DNA of 24,520 nt from a virus. The translations under genes were made by a program, and so were the position numbers. The notes beneath the pieces were generated by a model. That model made no database searches, was not told where the DNA came from, and saw nothing but the letters and a program-made list of their open reading frames with translations. Shown one piece after another: positions 1 through 7,729 of the stretch (within the stretch, counting starts at the first letter, position 1; every line of letters starts with the position of its first letter). Where the stretch lies: IMG/VR virus record IMGVR_UViG_3300009164_000344, positions 1 to 24,520 of that record; one strand, given 5' to 3'.

Positions 1-1
1 A

Positions 2-46
2 AATAATAGTATGCAATCAGGTAGTAAACCTCAAAATTTTACATAA
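2..46 (+). CDS. Possible C-terminal end of an upstream gene (partial)
   Basis: One + strand frame is open from the window edge and ends in TAA at 44-46, reading NNSMQSGSKPQNFT. The gp18 Shine-Dalgarno (AAGGA, 46-50) starts on the last base of this stop, which is the tight spacing expected between consecutive phage genes. In T4 the gene before 18 is the large terminase gene 17, so that is the first guess by synteny. Fourteen residues are too few to identify a family, and another frame or non-coding sequence remains possible. Confidence 0.3.
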   Translation, partial: NNSMQSGSKPQNFT

Positions 47-58
47 AGGAAAAATAAA

Positions 59-3000
59 ATGGCATTAACATCACCCGGCGTAGAAGTAACGATCATTGAC
101 CAAAGTCAATATTTACCAGCCCCAACCAATTCAGTACCACTTGTAGTTTTCGCAACAGCACAAAATAAAGCAAATCCGTCCGGTACTGGAGTTGCAGCTG
201 GAACAACTGCTGCAAATGCAGGAAAACTATATCAAATTACAAGTCAAAAAGACTTGGCAGATTTTTATGGTGTACCTTTCTTCTATACAACAACAAACGG
301 AACTCCTATTCAGGGTTACGAATTAAATGAATATGGTTTATTAGCTGCTTATTCATTATTGGGTACAACTAATCGTTGTTATACATTACGTGCTGATATT
401 GATTTAGCAGCACTTGTTGGGTCAGTTGGTAGACCATCTGCTGCTCCTGCAAACGGCACAGCTTGGTTAGATACCACTACTAGTACCTGGGGTATATTTG
501 AATTTAATGCTACTACTGGTAAATTTACAGAACAACAACCAATTGTAATTACTGATAGTGCATATCTTTCAGGCTTTACACCATTAAGTAGTATTGGTAA
601 TATTGGGGACTACGCCGTAGTTGCACAATTGTTTAGCGCAAGCACACAGCAATATTGGTATAAAACTTCCGGTAATTTTTGGGTAATTCTTGGAACACCC
701 CAATGGGCACAATATATTCCGACTGTACAAGGTACAACTTCTAACCCTACTTTAACAGTTGGTGATGCATTTGTTATAGCTACCGGTGGCGGGGTAAGTG
801 TAACAATAACAGTTCCTACTTCACCTAATAATACAGTTGATGGTTTAGCGACTGCTATTAATGATCTAGGGTGGAGTACGCTTGGTGCATCTGTCATTTC
901 GGGTAAACTTGTTATATATTGTTCAATGCCATCGGACTCTACTTCTTATATAACTATTTCAACCGATACAGGAACAGTATTAGATGATATAGGTATACCA
1001 GCCGGAGTATATTATCAACCTAATGTATTATATGGTACTTCTGCTCAAATGCCATTATGGACAAGCAGTCAATCAGAACCTCATCCAACCGGTTCAGTTT
1101 GGATTAAAGTTGGAAATTCTGGTGGAGGAATAAATCCAGTAATGTCAGAATATAATACTAGACTTGGTGCATGGCAAGTAAAAAATGTAACCTTATCAGA
1201 CACTCAACAAGGTGCAACTTATCAACTAGATGCCACCGGCGGCCAAGCTATTCCTGTAGGTACATTGATGGGTCAATATGATCGGTTCATGGCAGAAAAT
1301 TGGAATTCTACTGCATTTACTTACATTAGTTACAGAGCAGCACTTGGGGCAACTGTTGGTACAGGTGTGACAACAGACATTACATTTAATCCTAATTATT
1401 CATTGTCTTATGCAAATATTTTTGTTAATGTAAGTATACCAAACTCTGAGTCTTTATCTGATACATATACAGTTTCTATTCCAGATGGTGCTACTGGTCT
1501 TGATTTTGTAACTATTTGGTTATCTCAGGGTATACCTTATACAACTGCTAGCTTAACTACAGACGGTGCAATTCAATTGACACACACTGCTGGTGGTGAA
1601 ATTATTATGAATGATTACATAGTAACACCAGGAGCTAATCAAGGATTTTCTTCTGGATTAATTGCTCAAGCTGGATTTATTAATGGTACTACTACATATG
1701 TAAGAGCAGGAAAATCAGTAATAACAACTTATAGCAATATTGCAACAACTACCAATTCTATATCTGGTTCCGGTTGTGTATGTGATATAACAGTTGGTCC
1801 TTACAGAAGATACACTTTAGTTAATGACGGTGTAGGCAATAGCGGTGGAACTGGATATGTAGTCGGTGATTTAATTACTGTAGCTGGTGCAAAATTAGGT
1901 GGTGCAACTACTGCTAATAATTTAGTATTAGCAGTTGCTGGTGTAAATGGTAGTGGTACAGTAACTGGATTGGCTACTGTATCAGGCGCTTCTAATAGTT
2001 TATACGGACTACAAATTTCTAATTGGGTAAACTTAACATATACTGCAAACGAAGGCGCTCCAGTTGGAGATCCTGCTAACGGTACTCCATGGTTTTGGAG
2101 TGTTGTAGATGAAGTTGACATTATGGTACAAGCCAACGGTGAATGGAATGGTTATAAAAATATAAACTATGATGACCAAGGCTTCCCTACTCCAACAGGT
2201 AGTAATGCAACTGACCCTGCAGGTCCTATCATCTCTGCTTCTGAACCAACTACTCAAAGTGATGGGACAGCATTAGTTTACGGTGATTTGTGGATTGATA
2301 CCAGTGATTTAGAAATGTATCCAGTTATCAGTCGTTGGCAGTATGATTCTGCTAGTTTGACAGATATGTGGGTGTTAATTGATAATAGCAATCAAACTGG
2401 TTCAACTGGTGTATTGTTTGCTGATGCACGTTGGGCAACTAACGATGATACAAATGTTGTTAATGATCCGATACCAACAATTGCAAGTCTATTGACTAGT
2501 GATTATTTAGATTTAGATGCTCCTAATCCAGCACTATATCCAACTGGTATGTTATTGTTTAACACACGCCGTTCAGGATATAATGTTAAAGAATATCAAG
2601 CAAACTATTTCACTTCTACTAAATATCCAGACGCTACTCTACCATTAGAGACCGCAACTTGGTTATCTGTTAGTGGATTGCAATCAAATGGATCACCTTA
2701 CATGGGTCGTAAAGCACAACGTCAAATGGTTGTAAAGGCATTACGTTCAGTAATTGATACTAACTATGATATACGTGATGAAGATAACTTCTTTAACTTA
2801 ATAGCAACTCCGTTCTATCCAGAACTACAACCTAACATGGTTGTGTTGAATGCTGATCGCGGCGAAACTGCTTATATTATTGGTGATACTCCAATGAGAT
2901 TGCCAGCAGATGCTACCGCAATTCAAGCATGGGCAACTAACGCAGCAGGCGCAGCAAGTACCGGTGAAGAAGGTTGTGTAACACGTAATACTTACTTAGG

Positions 3001-3646
3001 TCTATTCTATCCAAGTGGATTGACTTCAGACTTATCAGGTAATATTGTTGCTGTTCCACCAAGTCACATGATGTTGCGTACTTTCTTACGTAATGACACT
3101 GTTGCTTATCCTTGGTTGGCGGCTGCCGGTACACGTAGAGGTAACATTGACAATGCTACTAACATTGGATACTTAGATAGTGCTACCGGTGAGTTTATAA
3201 CCACTAAGACACGTATTGGAATTCGTGATGTATTGTATATTAACTTTATCAACCCATTAGTATTCTTTACTGGTGTTGGATTGTTGAATTATGGTAACAA
3301 GACAAGTTATAACAGTTCTAGTGCATTAGATAGAGTTAACGTAGCACGACTAATTGCGTATGTTCGTAGACAATTAACATTGGCAACTCGACCATTCGTA
3401 TTTGAACCAAATGATGCATTAACACGTAATCAGATTTCTGGCGTAGTTCAGACATTGATGATTGACTTAGTTGCAAAACGCGGTATCTATGACTACTTGG
3501 TAATTTGTGACGAAAGTAACAATACACCAGCAAGAATAGATAGAAATGAACTTTGGATTGATGTTGCACTTGAACCAGTTAAGGCAGCTGAATTCATTTA
3601 CGTTCCGGTTCGTGTTCTAAACACAGGTGAGATAGCATCATTATAA
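59..3646 (+). CDS. gp18: Tail sheath protein, T4 gp18 family, with a very large internal insertion
   Basis: This is the subunit of the contractile sheath around the tail tube of a T4-like myovirus. The N-terminus (starting MALTSPGVEV, then GYELNEYGLLAAYSLLG near residues 90-107) and roughly the last 370 residues (from about NPALYPTGMLLFNTRRSGYN, through FINPLVFFTGVGLLNYGNK and the VARLIAYVRRQL region) match the conserved N- and C-terminal sheath regions that assemble the contractile lattice. At 1195 aa it is almost twice T4 gp18 (659 aa). The excess lies in the middle, about residues 110-820, is rich in Gly, Thr, Asn and Ser, and repeats a Gly-x-x-Trp motif near residues 132, 345, 674 and 742. 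Such insertions normally sit on the outer sheath surface. The start is supported by AAGGA 8 bases upstream, and a terminator follows. The family call is secure; the role of the insert is inference. Confidence 0.95.
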   Translation: MALTSPGVEVTIIDQSQYLPAPTNSVPLVVFATAQNKANPSGTGVAAGTTAANAGKLYQITSQKDLADFYGVPFFYTTTNGTPIQGYELNEYGLLAAYSLLGTTNRCYTLRADIDLAALVGSVGRPSAAPANGTAWLDTTTSTWGIFEFNATTGKFTEQQPIVITDSAYLSGFTPLSSIGNIGDYAVVAQLFSASTQQYWYKTSGNFWVILGTPQWAQYIPTVQGTTSNPTLTVGDAFVIATGGGVSVTITVPTSPNNTVDGLATAINDLGWSTLGASVISGKLVIYCSMPSDSTSYITISTDTGTVLDDIGIPAGVYYQPNVLYGTSAQMPLWTSSQSEPHPTGSVWIKVGNSGGGINPVMSEYNTRLGAWQVKNVTLSDTQQGATYQLDATGGQAIPVGTLMGQYDRFMAENWNSTAFTYISYRAALGATVGTGVTTDITFNPNYSLSYANIFVNVSIPNSESLSDTYTVSIPDGATGLDFVTIWLSQGIPYTTASLTTDGAIQLTHTAGGEIIMNDYIVTPGANQGFSSGLIAQAGFINGTTTYVRAGKSVITTYSNIATTTNSISGSGCVCDITVGPYRRYTLVNDGVGNSGGTGYVVGDLITVAGAKLGGATTANNLVLAVAGVNGSGTVTGLATVSGASNSLYGLQISNWVNLTYTANEGAPVGDPANGTPWFWSVVDEVDIMVQANGEWNGYKNINYDDQGFPTPTGSNATDPAGPIISASEPTTQSDGTALVYGDLWIDTSDLEMYPVISRWQYDSASLTDMWVLIDNSNQTGSTGVLFADARWATNDDTNVVNDPIPTIASLLTSDYLDLDAPNPALYPTGMLLFNTRRSGYNVKEYQANYFTSTKYPDATLPLETATWLSVSGLQSNGSPYMGRKAQRQMVVKALRSVIDTNYDIRDEDNFFNLIATPFYPELQPNMVVLNADRGETAYIIGDTPMRLPADATAIQAWATNAAGAASTGEEGCVTRNTYLGLFYPSGLTSDLSGNIVAVPPSHMMLRTFLRNDTVAYPWLAAAGTRRGNIDNATNIGYLDSATGEFITTKTRIGIRDVLYINFINPLVFFTGVGLLNYGNKTSYNSSSALDRVNVARLIAYVRRQLTLATRPFVFEPNDALTRNQISGVVQTLMIDLVAKRGIYDYLVICDESNNTPARIDRNELWIDVALEPVKAAEFIYVPVRVLNTGEIASL

Positions 3647-3654
3647 TAAGCTAG

Positions 3655-3685
3655 GATAACCCCGAAAGGGGTTATCTGTTTATTT
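3655..3685 (+). terminator. Rho-independent terminator after gp18
   Basis: A perfect 9-bp stem, GATAACCCC (3655-3663) pairing with GGGGTTATC (3668-3676), is closed by a GAAA tetraloop and followed by the T-rich run TGTTTATTT. It starts 9 bases after the gp18 stop. It would separate sheath from tube transcription, and the tube gene has its own promoter just downstream. Confidence 0.9.
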
Positions 3686-3687
3686 AA

Positions 3688-3695
3688 GATAAATA
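3688..3695 (+). promoter_or_regulatory. T4-late-type promoter for the tail tube gene
   Basis: GATAAATA is one mismatch from the T4 late consensus TATAAATA. With the T4 spacing (last A at -6) transcription would start at 3701, giving a 17-base leader that holds AGGAG before the ATG at 3718. It sits directly after the gp18 terminator, where a new promoter is needed. Confidence 0.65.
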
Positions 3696-3717
3696 AGATT
3701 AACAGGAGAAACATAAA

Positions 3718-4350
3718 ATGGCAACAGCCTCACAATCATTGTTCAACATGACAGTAGCAGCAGATAATGCTGGCGGTAATCAGGGCTTGTTAATGCCCAA
3801 ATTACAATTTAGATTTAGAGTAAACTTTTTGAATTTTGGAACAAACTCAAGTACAATTGAATTAACTAAACAAGTTATTGACTGTGCTAGACCACAAGTT
3901 CAATTTGCAGAAATAACATTACCAATATACAACTCAACAATGTATTTGGCAGGTAAAGCAACTTGGCAAACACTAGCTATCAACATTCGTGATGATGCTT
4001 CAAATAGCGTAACCAAATTAGTTGGTCAACAATTACAGAAGCAAATGGACTTTGTTGAACAAGCAAGTGCTGCAACCGGCCAAGATTATAAGTTTCAAAC
4101 AAATATTGAAATTTTAGACGGTGGTAATGGTGCAAATGCTCCTATCGTTTTAGAAACTTGGGAATTGTATGGATGTTTCTTACAAACAGCTAACTACAAT
4201 ACATTGAACTATGCTACTAATGAAGTAGTAACAATTGCATTAACATTACGTTATGATAACGCAATTCAATCTCCAATTGGTTCTGGTGTTGGTTCAAGTA
4301 TCGCTAGATCAGTAGGTTCAATCGCAACCGGTATTGGTGGTTCTTTATAA
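3718..4350 (+). CDS. gp19: Tail tube protein, T4 gp19 family
   Basis: This is the major subunit of the inner tail tube through which DNA passes. Its 210 residues compare with 163 in T4 gp19. It begins with a short flexible segment, followed by a beta-rich body. KLQFRFRVNFLNFG, the IDCARPQVQFAEITLPIYNS stretch and TWELYG-type motifs (LETWELYGCFLQ, then a strand ending TLRYDNAIQ) fit the gp19 beta-barrel fold. The C-terminal 25 residues are Gly/Ser rich and probably disordered. AGGAG lies 10 bases before the ATG. Its place right after the sheath gene reproduces the T4 18-19 order. In T4 the portal gene 20 comes next; here it does not. Confidence 0.93.
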   Translation: MATASQSLFNMTVAADNAGGNQGLLMPKLQFRFRVNFLNFGTNSSTIELTKQVIDCARPQVQFAEITLPIYNSTMYLAGKATWQTLAINIRDDASNSVTKLVGQQLQKQMDFVEQASAATGQDYKFQTNIEILDGGNGANAPIVLETWELYGCFLQTANYNTLNYATNEVVTIALTLRYDNAIQSPIGSGVGSSIARSVGSIATGIGGSL

Positions 4351-4372
4351 TTAAGAACTAAACAAATCTAGC

Positions 4373-5566
4373 ATGTCTGGATTTTTTCAAGATCAATTAC
4401 TCAATGCTGCCGGAGTATTCTTCGGCAGCGATTTCCTGCGTGATTACACTCATGCAAGCAAAACATTTAGACCCAATGCATATCAAAATGCACCTAAGTT
4501 TAAATATCTTTTTCATGTATACTTTCAAATAAATTTAGGTACTGGTGCACCGGATAGCAATTATGGTTTATTAGTTAAGTCAGTAAAATTACCTAGTTTT
4601 AGTTTCGATACTACTACTCTTAATCAGTATAATAGAAAACGTCTGATACAAACAAAAATAAAATATGATCCAATAGATATTACATTCCATGATGATAACG
4701 GAACTGCAACTGGTACTCCAACTGCCGGTGGTAGTGCTAGAGCATTGTGGAAAGCATACTATAATTATTATTATTCAGATGGAAAAAACCCATCCGGTAT
4801 ACTAGCGGGCGCACCCGGTGCTACTCCTATATCAAGGTATAATCCTTCAAGCGGAACTATATCTAGTGCAGATTACAATGTACGTACACAATATACACCT
4901 AGTATAACAGGAAATGCTAATTGGGGATACAATGGCGATACACAAGATCCGTCGGGTCAAAAAATACCTTTCTTTAAAAATATAACTATCTTTGGTTTTA
5001 ACCAACACAATTTTACAGCATACACTTTAATTAATCCTATTATAACAAGATTTACCCATGATACATATGATTATGCACAAAGTACTGGTATCATGCAAAA
5101 TCAAATGACATTAGATTATGAAACTGTGGTTTATAATGAGGGTGCAATAAGTGGAAAAGCACCGGGTGATATTGTTACTGGATTTGGTTCAGAAACTAAC
5201 TATGATAGAACACTAAGTCCCATAGCAAGACCGGGTTCCCAACAAAATATATTGGGTCAGGGAGGCTTAATGAGTGGTATAGGTGGCGCAGTTAACAGTC
5301 TAAAGGATGGAAATATTTTGGGTGCAATTCAAGCAGCAGGTACATCATACAATACATTTAAAAATACTAATCCGTTAAATATAGCAAAATCAGAAGTGTT
5401 GTCAGGAATAACTAATGCGGTTCAAGGTACTCCTAATAGAAATTTAAATGTATCTACCCCTATATTCGGTGCTACTCCATCAACTACTGGTACTGCAAGT
5501 TCTCCACCTATTGCCCAAGCATCTCCCACTGTGCCAAATTCTAGAAACGCCGGCTTACAAATATAA
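4373..5566 (+). CDS. Second tail tube-like structural protein, probable baseplate/tube initiator (gp19/gp54-like)
   Basis: A 397-residue virion protein related to tube proteins. It has an initial tube-type segment (FKYLFHVYFQINLG), then LLVKSVKLPSFSFDTTTLNQ and a basic stretch leading to IKYDPIDITFHDDNGT, which is a recurring tube-fold signature. Later segments, FGFNQHNFTAYTLINPIITRF and MTLDYETVVYNEG, complete a second half of the barrel. Residues from about 270 onward form a Gly/Ser/Pro/Asn-rich low-complexity tail. T4 has two tube-like baseplate proteins, gp48 and gp54 (364 and 320 aa), which cap the baseplate and start tube growth. The size and the position after gp19 suggest the same job here, but which one is uncertain. 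No clear Shine-Dalgarno precedes the ATG, which is 22 bases after gp19, so coupled translation is likely. Confidence 0.7.
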   Translation: MSGFFQDQLLNAAGVFFGSDFLRDYTHASKTFRPNAYQNAPKFKYLFHVYFQINLGTGAPDSNYGLLVKSVKLPSFSFDTTTLNQYNRKRLIQTKIKYDPIDITFHDDNGTATGTPTAGGSARALWKAYYNYYYSDGKNPSGILAGAPGATPISRYNPSSGTISSADYNVRTQYTPSITGNANWGYNGDTQDPSGQKIPFFKNITIFGFNQHNFTAYTLINPIITRFTHDTYDYAQSTGIMQNQMTLDYETVVYNEGAISGKAPGDIVTGFGSETNYDRTLSPIARPGSQQNILGQGGLMSGIGGAVNSLKDGNILGAIQAAGTSYNTFKNTNPLNIAKSEVLSGITNAVQGTPNRNLNVSTPIFGATPSTTGTASSPPIAQASPTVPNSRNAGLQI

Positions 5567-5569
5567 ATA
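5562..5569 (+). promoter_or_regulatory. Perfect T4 late promoter octamer overlapping the preceding stop codon
   Basis: TATAAATA is an exact match to the T4 late consensus. It overlaps the end of the preceding gene (stop at 5564-5566). Exactly 5 bases separate it from the ATG at 5575, so the T4 late start position falls on the A of the start codon and would give a leaderless mRNA. Confidence 0.6.
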
Positions 5570-5574
5570 CAATT

Positions 5575-5934
5575 ATGGCAACTATATTAGATCATCGTAC
5601 ATCATTGGATCAAACCGTTAGAATTTTTGATTCGTTTTACGCCTTTAACTTAATTATCAATGCAAGTGAATATGATGTAGTACGTTCGTTTTTTGTTTCA
5701 GTATGTGAAACAGTTAACATTGCTGAAAATTTTACCGCTGTGTTTTTTAGGATTTCACAGGAATTACAAATACCTGCTACTGACTTACTAGCATTAATAA
5801 AGGGTAAGAAAAAGATGGAGATAAATCAAACATTAGCCTATTATCTGAATAGTTTTAAAAGCAAAACTTCATTATATGGTATAGCTATAAAACCAAAATC
5901 AAATCAACCGGTGGCACGTAACATAGTGCAATAA
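5575..5934 (+). CDS. Conserved-looking phage protein of unknown function (119 aa)
   Basis: I do not recognise a characterised function. The protein looks globular and largely helical. It starts with TSLDQTVRIFDSFYAFNLIINASEYD, followed by VRSFFVSVCETVNIAENFTAVFFRISQELQ, a Lys-rich turn (IKGKKKMEIN) and YYLNSFKSKTSLYG near the C-terminus. It resembles, from memory, an uncharacterised structural-module protein found next to tube genes in T4-like phages of aquatic bacteria. Its place between the second tube-like gene and the gp4-like gene suggests a baseplate, chaperone or head-completion role, but that is only inference. There is no Shine-Dalgarno. A perfect late promoter box ends 5 bases before the ATG. 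The start is otherwise supported by the 8-base gap from the upstream stop. Confidence 0.75.
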   Translation: MATILDHRTSLDQTVRIFDSFYAFNLIINASEYDVVRSFFVSVCETVNIAENFTAVFFRISQELQIPATDLLALIKGKKKMEINQTLAYYLNSFKSKTSLYGIAIKPKSNQPVARNIVQ

Positions 5935-5936
5935 TT

Positions 5937-6374
5937 ATGGTTAATTATGCACAGGGTATATACACTCCCAAAAACCCACAAAAATATGTAGGTAAACATA
6001 ATCCTAAATATAGATCGGGATGGGAATTAACATTTATGACCTTCTGTGATACACACAAGAATGTAACACATTGGGCTAGTGAATCAATGTCAATTCCATA
6101 TAGAAGTCCGTTAGACGGTAAAATTCACAGGTACATTCCAGATTTCTTTGTAGTGTATCAAAACAAATATGGAAAACAAATTGCCGAAGTTGTAGAGATT
6201 AAACCCAAGAAACAAAGTTTAATAGAAAGTCGCACAGCAAGCGCAAGAGATAGAGCAGTAGTTGCTATCAATCATGCTAAATGGGCTGCTGCAAATGCAT
6301 ATTGCAAAAGTCAAGGATTTTCATTTAGAGTTATTACAGAAGATGATCTTTTCCGTAACGGAACTAGAAAATAA
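5937..6374 (+). CDS. gp4: Head completion protein, T4 gp4-like (TnsA/PD-(D/E)XK-type nuclease fold)
   Basis: In T4, gp4 (also called gp50/65) acts on the filled head before tail joining; phages lacking it make unstable heads. This 145-residue protein matches the family in length and in its core motifs: YRSGWE (Glu30), a Trp-Ala-Ser-Glu strand (WASESMSIPY), YIPDF (Asp69) and VVEIKPK (Glu87, Lys89). Glu, Asp and Glu-x-Lys are the residues of a PD-(D/E)XK metal-dependent nuclease as in TnsA, so trimming of packaged DNA ends is a reasonable inference. The start overlaps no gene but lies only 2 bases after the upstream stop, with no clear Shine-Dalgarno, which suggests translational coupling. It converges with the desaturase gene, leaving 1 base between the two stop codons. 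Confidence 0.85.
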   Translation: MVNYAQGIYTPKNPQKYVGKHNPKYRSGWELTFMTFCDTHKNVTHWASESMSIPYRSPLDGKIHRYIPDFFVVYQNKYGKQIAEVVEIKPKKQSLIESRTASARDRAVVAINHAKWAAANAYCKSQGFSFRVITEDDLFRNGTRK

Positions 6375-6375
6375 A

Positions 6376-7167
6376 TTATTTAGATTTTGCTAATCTAAAC
6401 AGCATCAAAGTATTAATTACATACTTGCCCGGATCAAATTGCCACCACTCTGAGCCAATACGATAATCTCCCGGTCTTGCATGATGATTGTTATGCCAAC
6501 CTTCACCAAATGTCAAAAATGACCACCACCATACATTGTGACTAGAATCTTTTGTATCTACTGGACGATTACCAAATATAGGATCATGGTCAATCCAGTT
6601 ACTAAAACGTGAAGCAATTGTATTAAAGAATACTGGAATTAAAAACAAGTAAACTGCTACAACTGGATTGATTAAAAATAATCCTATTAGTATTGATAGT
6701 ATCATTAGAATATAGTATTCATGCATAAAGCGTTGAACCGGATCATTGATAATATCTTTGACTAGCCATTTGTTAAATGGTCCACCATAGTTACCTACAA
6801 TAGCACCGACTGGTCCTAACGTTACCGGACTATGAGGATCACCTTCTTTGTCGGCATAGATATGATGCGCCCGATGGACGAATACCCACCCTACACTACT
6901 ACCAGTACAACCAAGATTACCAAAAAAACTAAACAAACGTTCTAACGGTTTAACTAATTTATAAGAACGATGTGTTAGTAATCTATGAAAAGTTACAGTA
7001 ATACCTAAACATGTGATTAAAAAATATCCAAATAAAGACAACAACCAATACTCAGCACCAATTGGATATAATACAGCCCATGAAAATGCAATCAATGCTA
7101 GTACCTGCATTGCAATAAAAAACCATTCTCTTGGATACCATAACGATTTTATATTTTTAGCTAACAT
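6376..7167 (-). CDS. Membrane fatty acid desaturase (acyl-CoA/acyl-lipid delta-9 type)
   Basis: A di-iron desaturase that would put a cis double bond into fatty acyl chains in the host membrane. All three histidine boxes are intact: HRLLTH (61-66), HRAHH (98-102) and HNNHH (225-229, in GEGWHNNHH). The first and third are set in typical contexts (GITVTFHRLLTH, FLTFGEGWHNNHH). Hydrophobic segments at about 16-35, 41-60 and 153-185 give the usual two-hairpin membrane topology. At 263 aa it is about the length of bacterial and cyanobacterial delta-9 enzymes. The ATG at 7167 is preferred over a TTG at 7200 because AGGA (7177-7174, - strand) lies 6 bases before it. It stands alone on the - strand between virion genes, with a late-type promoter. 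It is an auxiliary metabolic gene of likely bacterial origin; its exact regiospecificity cannot be read from sequence. Confidence 0.93.
   Translation of the reverse strand: MLAKNIKSLWYPREWFFIAMQVLALIAFSWAVLYPIGAEYWLLSLFGYFLITCLGITVTFHRLLTHRSYKLVKPLERLFSFFGNLGCTGSSVGWVFVHRAHHIYADKEGDPHSPVTLGPVGAIVGNYGGPFNKWLVKDIINDPVQRFMHEYYILMILSILIGLFLINPVVAVYLFLIPVFFNTIASRFSNWIDHDPIFGNRPVDTKDSSHNVWWWSFLTFGEGWHNNHHARPGDYRIGSEWWQFDPGKYVINTLMLFRLAKSK
6379..6399. terminator. Possible weak bidirectional terminator between convergent genes
   Basis: An 8-bp perfect inverted repeat, TTTAGATT (6379-6386) and AATCTAAA (6392-6399), with a 5-base loop lies at the junction of the convergent gp4-like and desaturase genes, inside the last codons of the latter. 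The stem is AT-rich. On the - strand it is followed by TAATTTATTTT, a partial U tract; on the + strand there is none. It may work weakly for the desaturase transcript. Confidence 0.35.
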
Positions 7168-7190
7168 ATTAATTCCTACTTTTATATGTG

Positions 7191-7198
7191 TATTTATC
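7191..7198 (-). promoter_or_regulatory. Late-type promoter for the desaturase, reading leftward
   Basis: On the - strand, GATAAATA (7198 down to 7191) is one mismatch from the T4 late consensus. Predicted start is near 7185, giving an 18-base leader with AGGA before the ATG at 7167. A weaker sigma70-like pair also exists further upstream on the same strand: TTGACC (7230-7225), 17 bases, TAAAAA (7207-7202). Confidence 0.55.
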
Positions 7199-7237
7199 AA
7201 CTTTTTAGCAACTTAAATTATAAAGGTCAATATACTA

Positions 7238-7244
7238 CTAAATA
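7238..7244 (+). promoter_or_regulatory. Late-type promoter (CTAAATA) directly before the gp16-like gene
   Basis: CTAAATA is followed by 5 bases (CTTTT) and then the ATG at 7250. By T4 late spacing the transcript would begin on the A of ATG. No Shine-Dalgarno is present. The same arrangement occurs before the genes at 5575 and 20671. Confidence 0.55.
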
Positions 7245-7249
7245 CTTTT

Positions 7250-7726
7250 ATGACCAAAAAACTAGAAGAACTTTTTGAACTCGACCAAAATGAAATAGAT
7301 GGCTTAGCAAAGCCTACTCCGGATAATGCACAGGAAATCACTACTGAAGCATTAGATACTCTATCAAAAATAGAACAAGCATTACCTCAAGTACGTGGAT
7401 TAGACGCTGCGGACAATGAGATGGATGGGCTAGCTGAAATGGCACAATCTAGCTATAAAGATTTGATGGACCTAGGGATGCAAGTTGATAGCAGATATGC
7501 TAGCGAGATATTCAATGTTGCTGGAACTATGCTTGGCCATGCTATTACTGCAAAGACTGCTAAACTAAATAAGAAGTTAAAGATGATTGATTTGCAGTTG
7601 AAAAAAGCACAATTAGATCAAAAAGAAGCAAACAGAGATAAAGAAATTGAAGCGACTCCTATAGGTGAAGGTAGAGAACTTGACCGTAATGAGTTGCTTA
7701 AGATGTTGGCATCAAAATCCGACTAA
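7250..7726 (+). CDS. gp16: Probable small terminase subunit, T4 gp16-like
   Basis: In T4, gp16 forms a ring that recognises concatemeric DNA and stimulates the gp17 packaging ATPase/nuclease. This 158-residue protein is close to T4 gp16 (164 aa). It has an acidic N-terminal third (ELFELDQNEIDGLAKP and a similar NEMDGLAEM), and then a helical core of about residues 75-135. That core includes SRYASEIFNVAGTMLGHAITA followed by a long charged, probably coiled-coil helix (KLNKKLKMIDLQLKKAQLDQ). A tyrosine plus 'evf/eif' followed by a Gly-containing helix and a Lys/Gln coil is the arrangement of the T4-type small terminase. In T4 it lies before genes 17 and 18; here it is some 3.6 kb downstream of gene 18 behind the desaturase. 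Family assignment is by overall resemblance, without a decisive motif. Confidence 0.65.
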   Translation: MTKKLEELFELDQNEIDGLAKPTPDNAQEITTEALDTLSKIEQALPQVRGLDAADNEMDGLAEMAQSSYKDLMDLGMQVDSRYASEIFNVAGTMLGHAITAKTAKLNKKLKMIDLQLKKAQLDQKEANRDKEIEATPIGEGRELDRNELLKMLASKSD

Positions 7727-7729
7727 AAA

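Noticed and set aside
610-897. Open frame on the - strand inside the sheath gene
   Set aside because: Lies wholly within the strongly supported gp18 gene, has no ribosome-binding site or promoter, and is typical of antisense shadow frames in Thr/Gly-rich coding sequence. The same reasoning applies to the other antisense frames within the fibre genes.
7168-7200. Upstream TTG start for the desaturase (adds 11 residues)
   Set aside because: It would begin before the predicted late transcript start and lacks a Shine-Dalgarno, while the ATG at 7167 has AGGA at ideal spacing.
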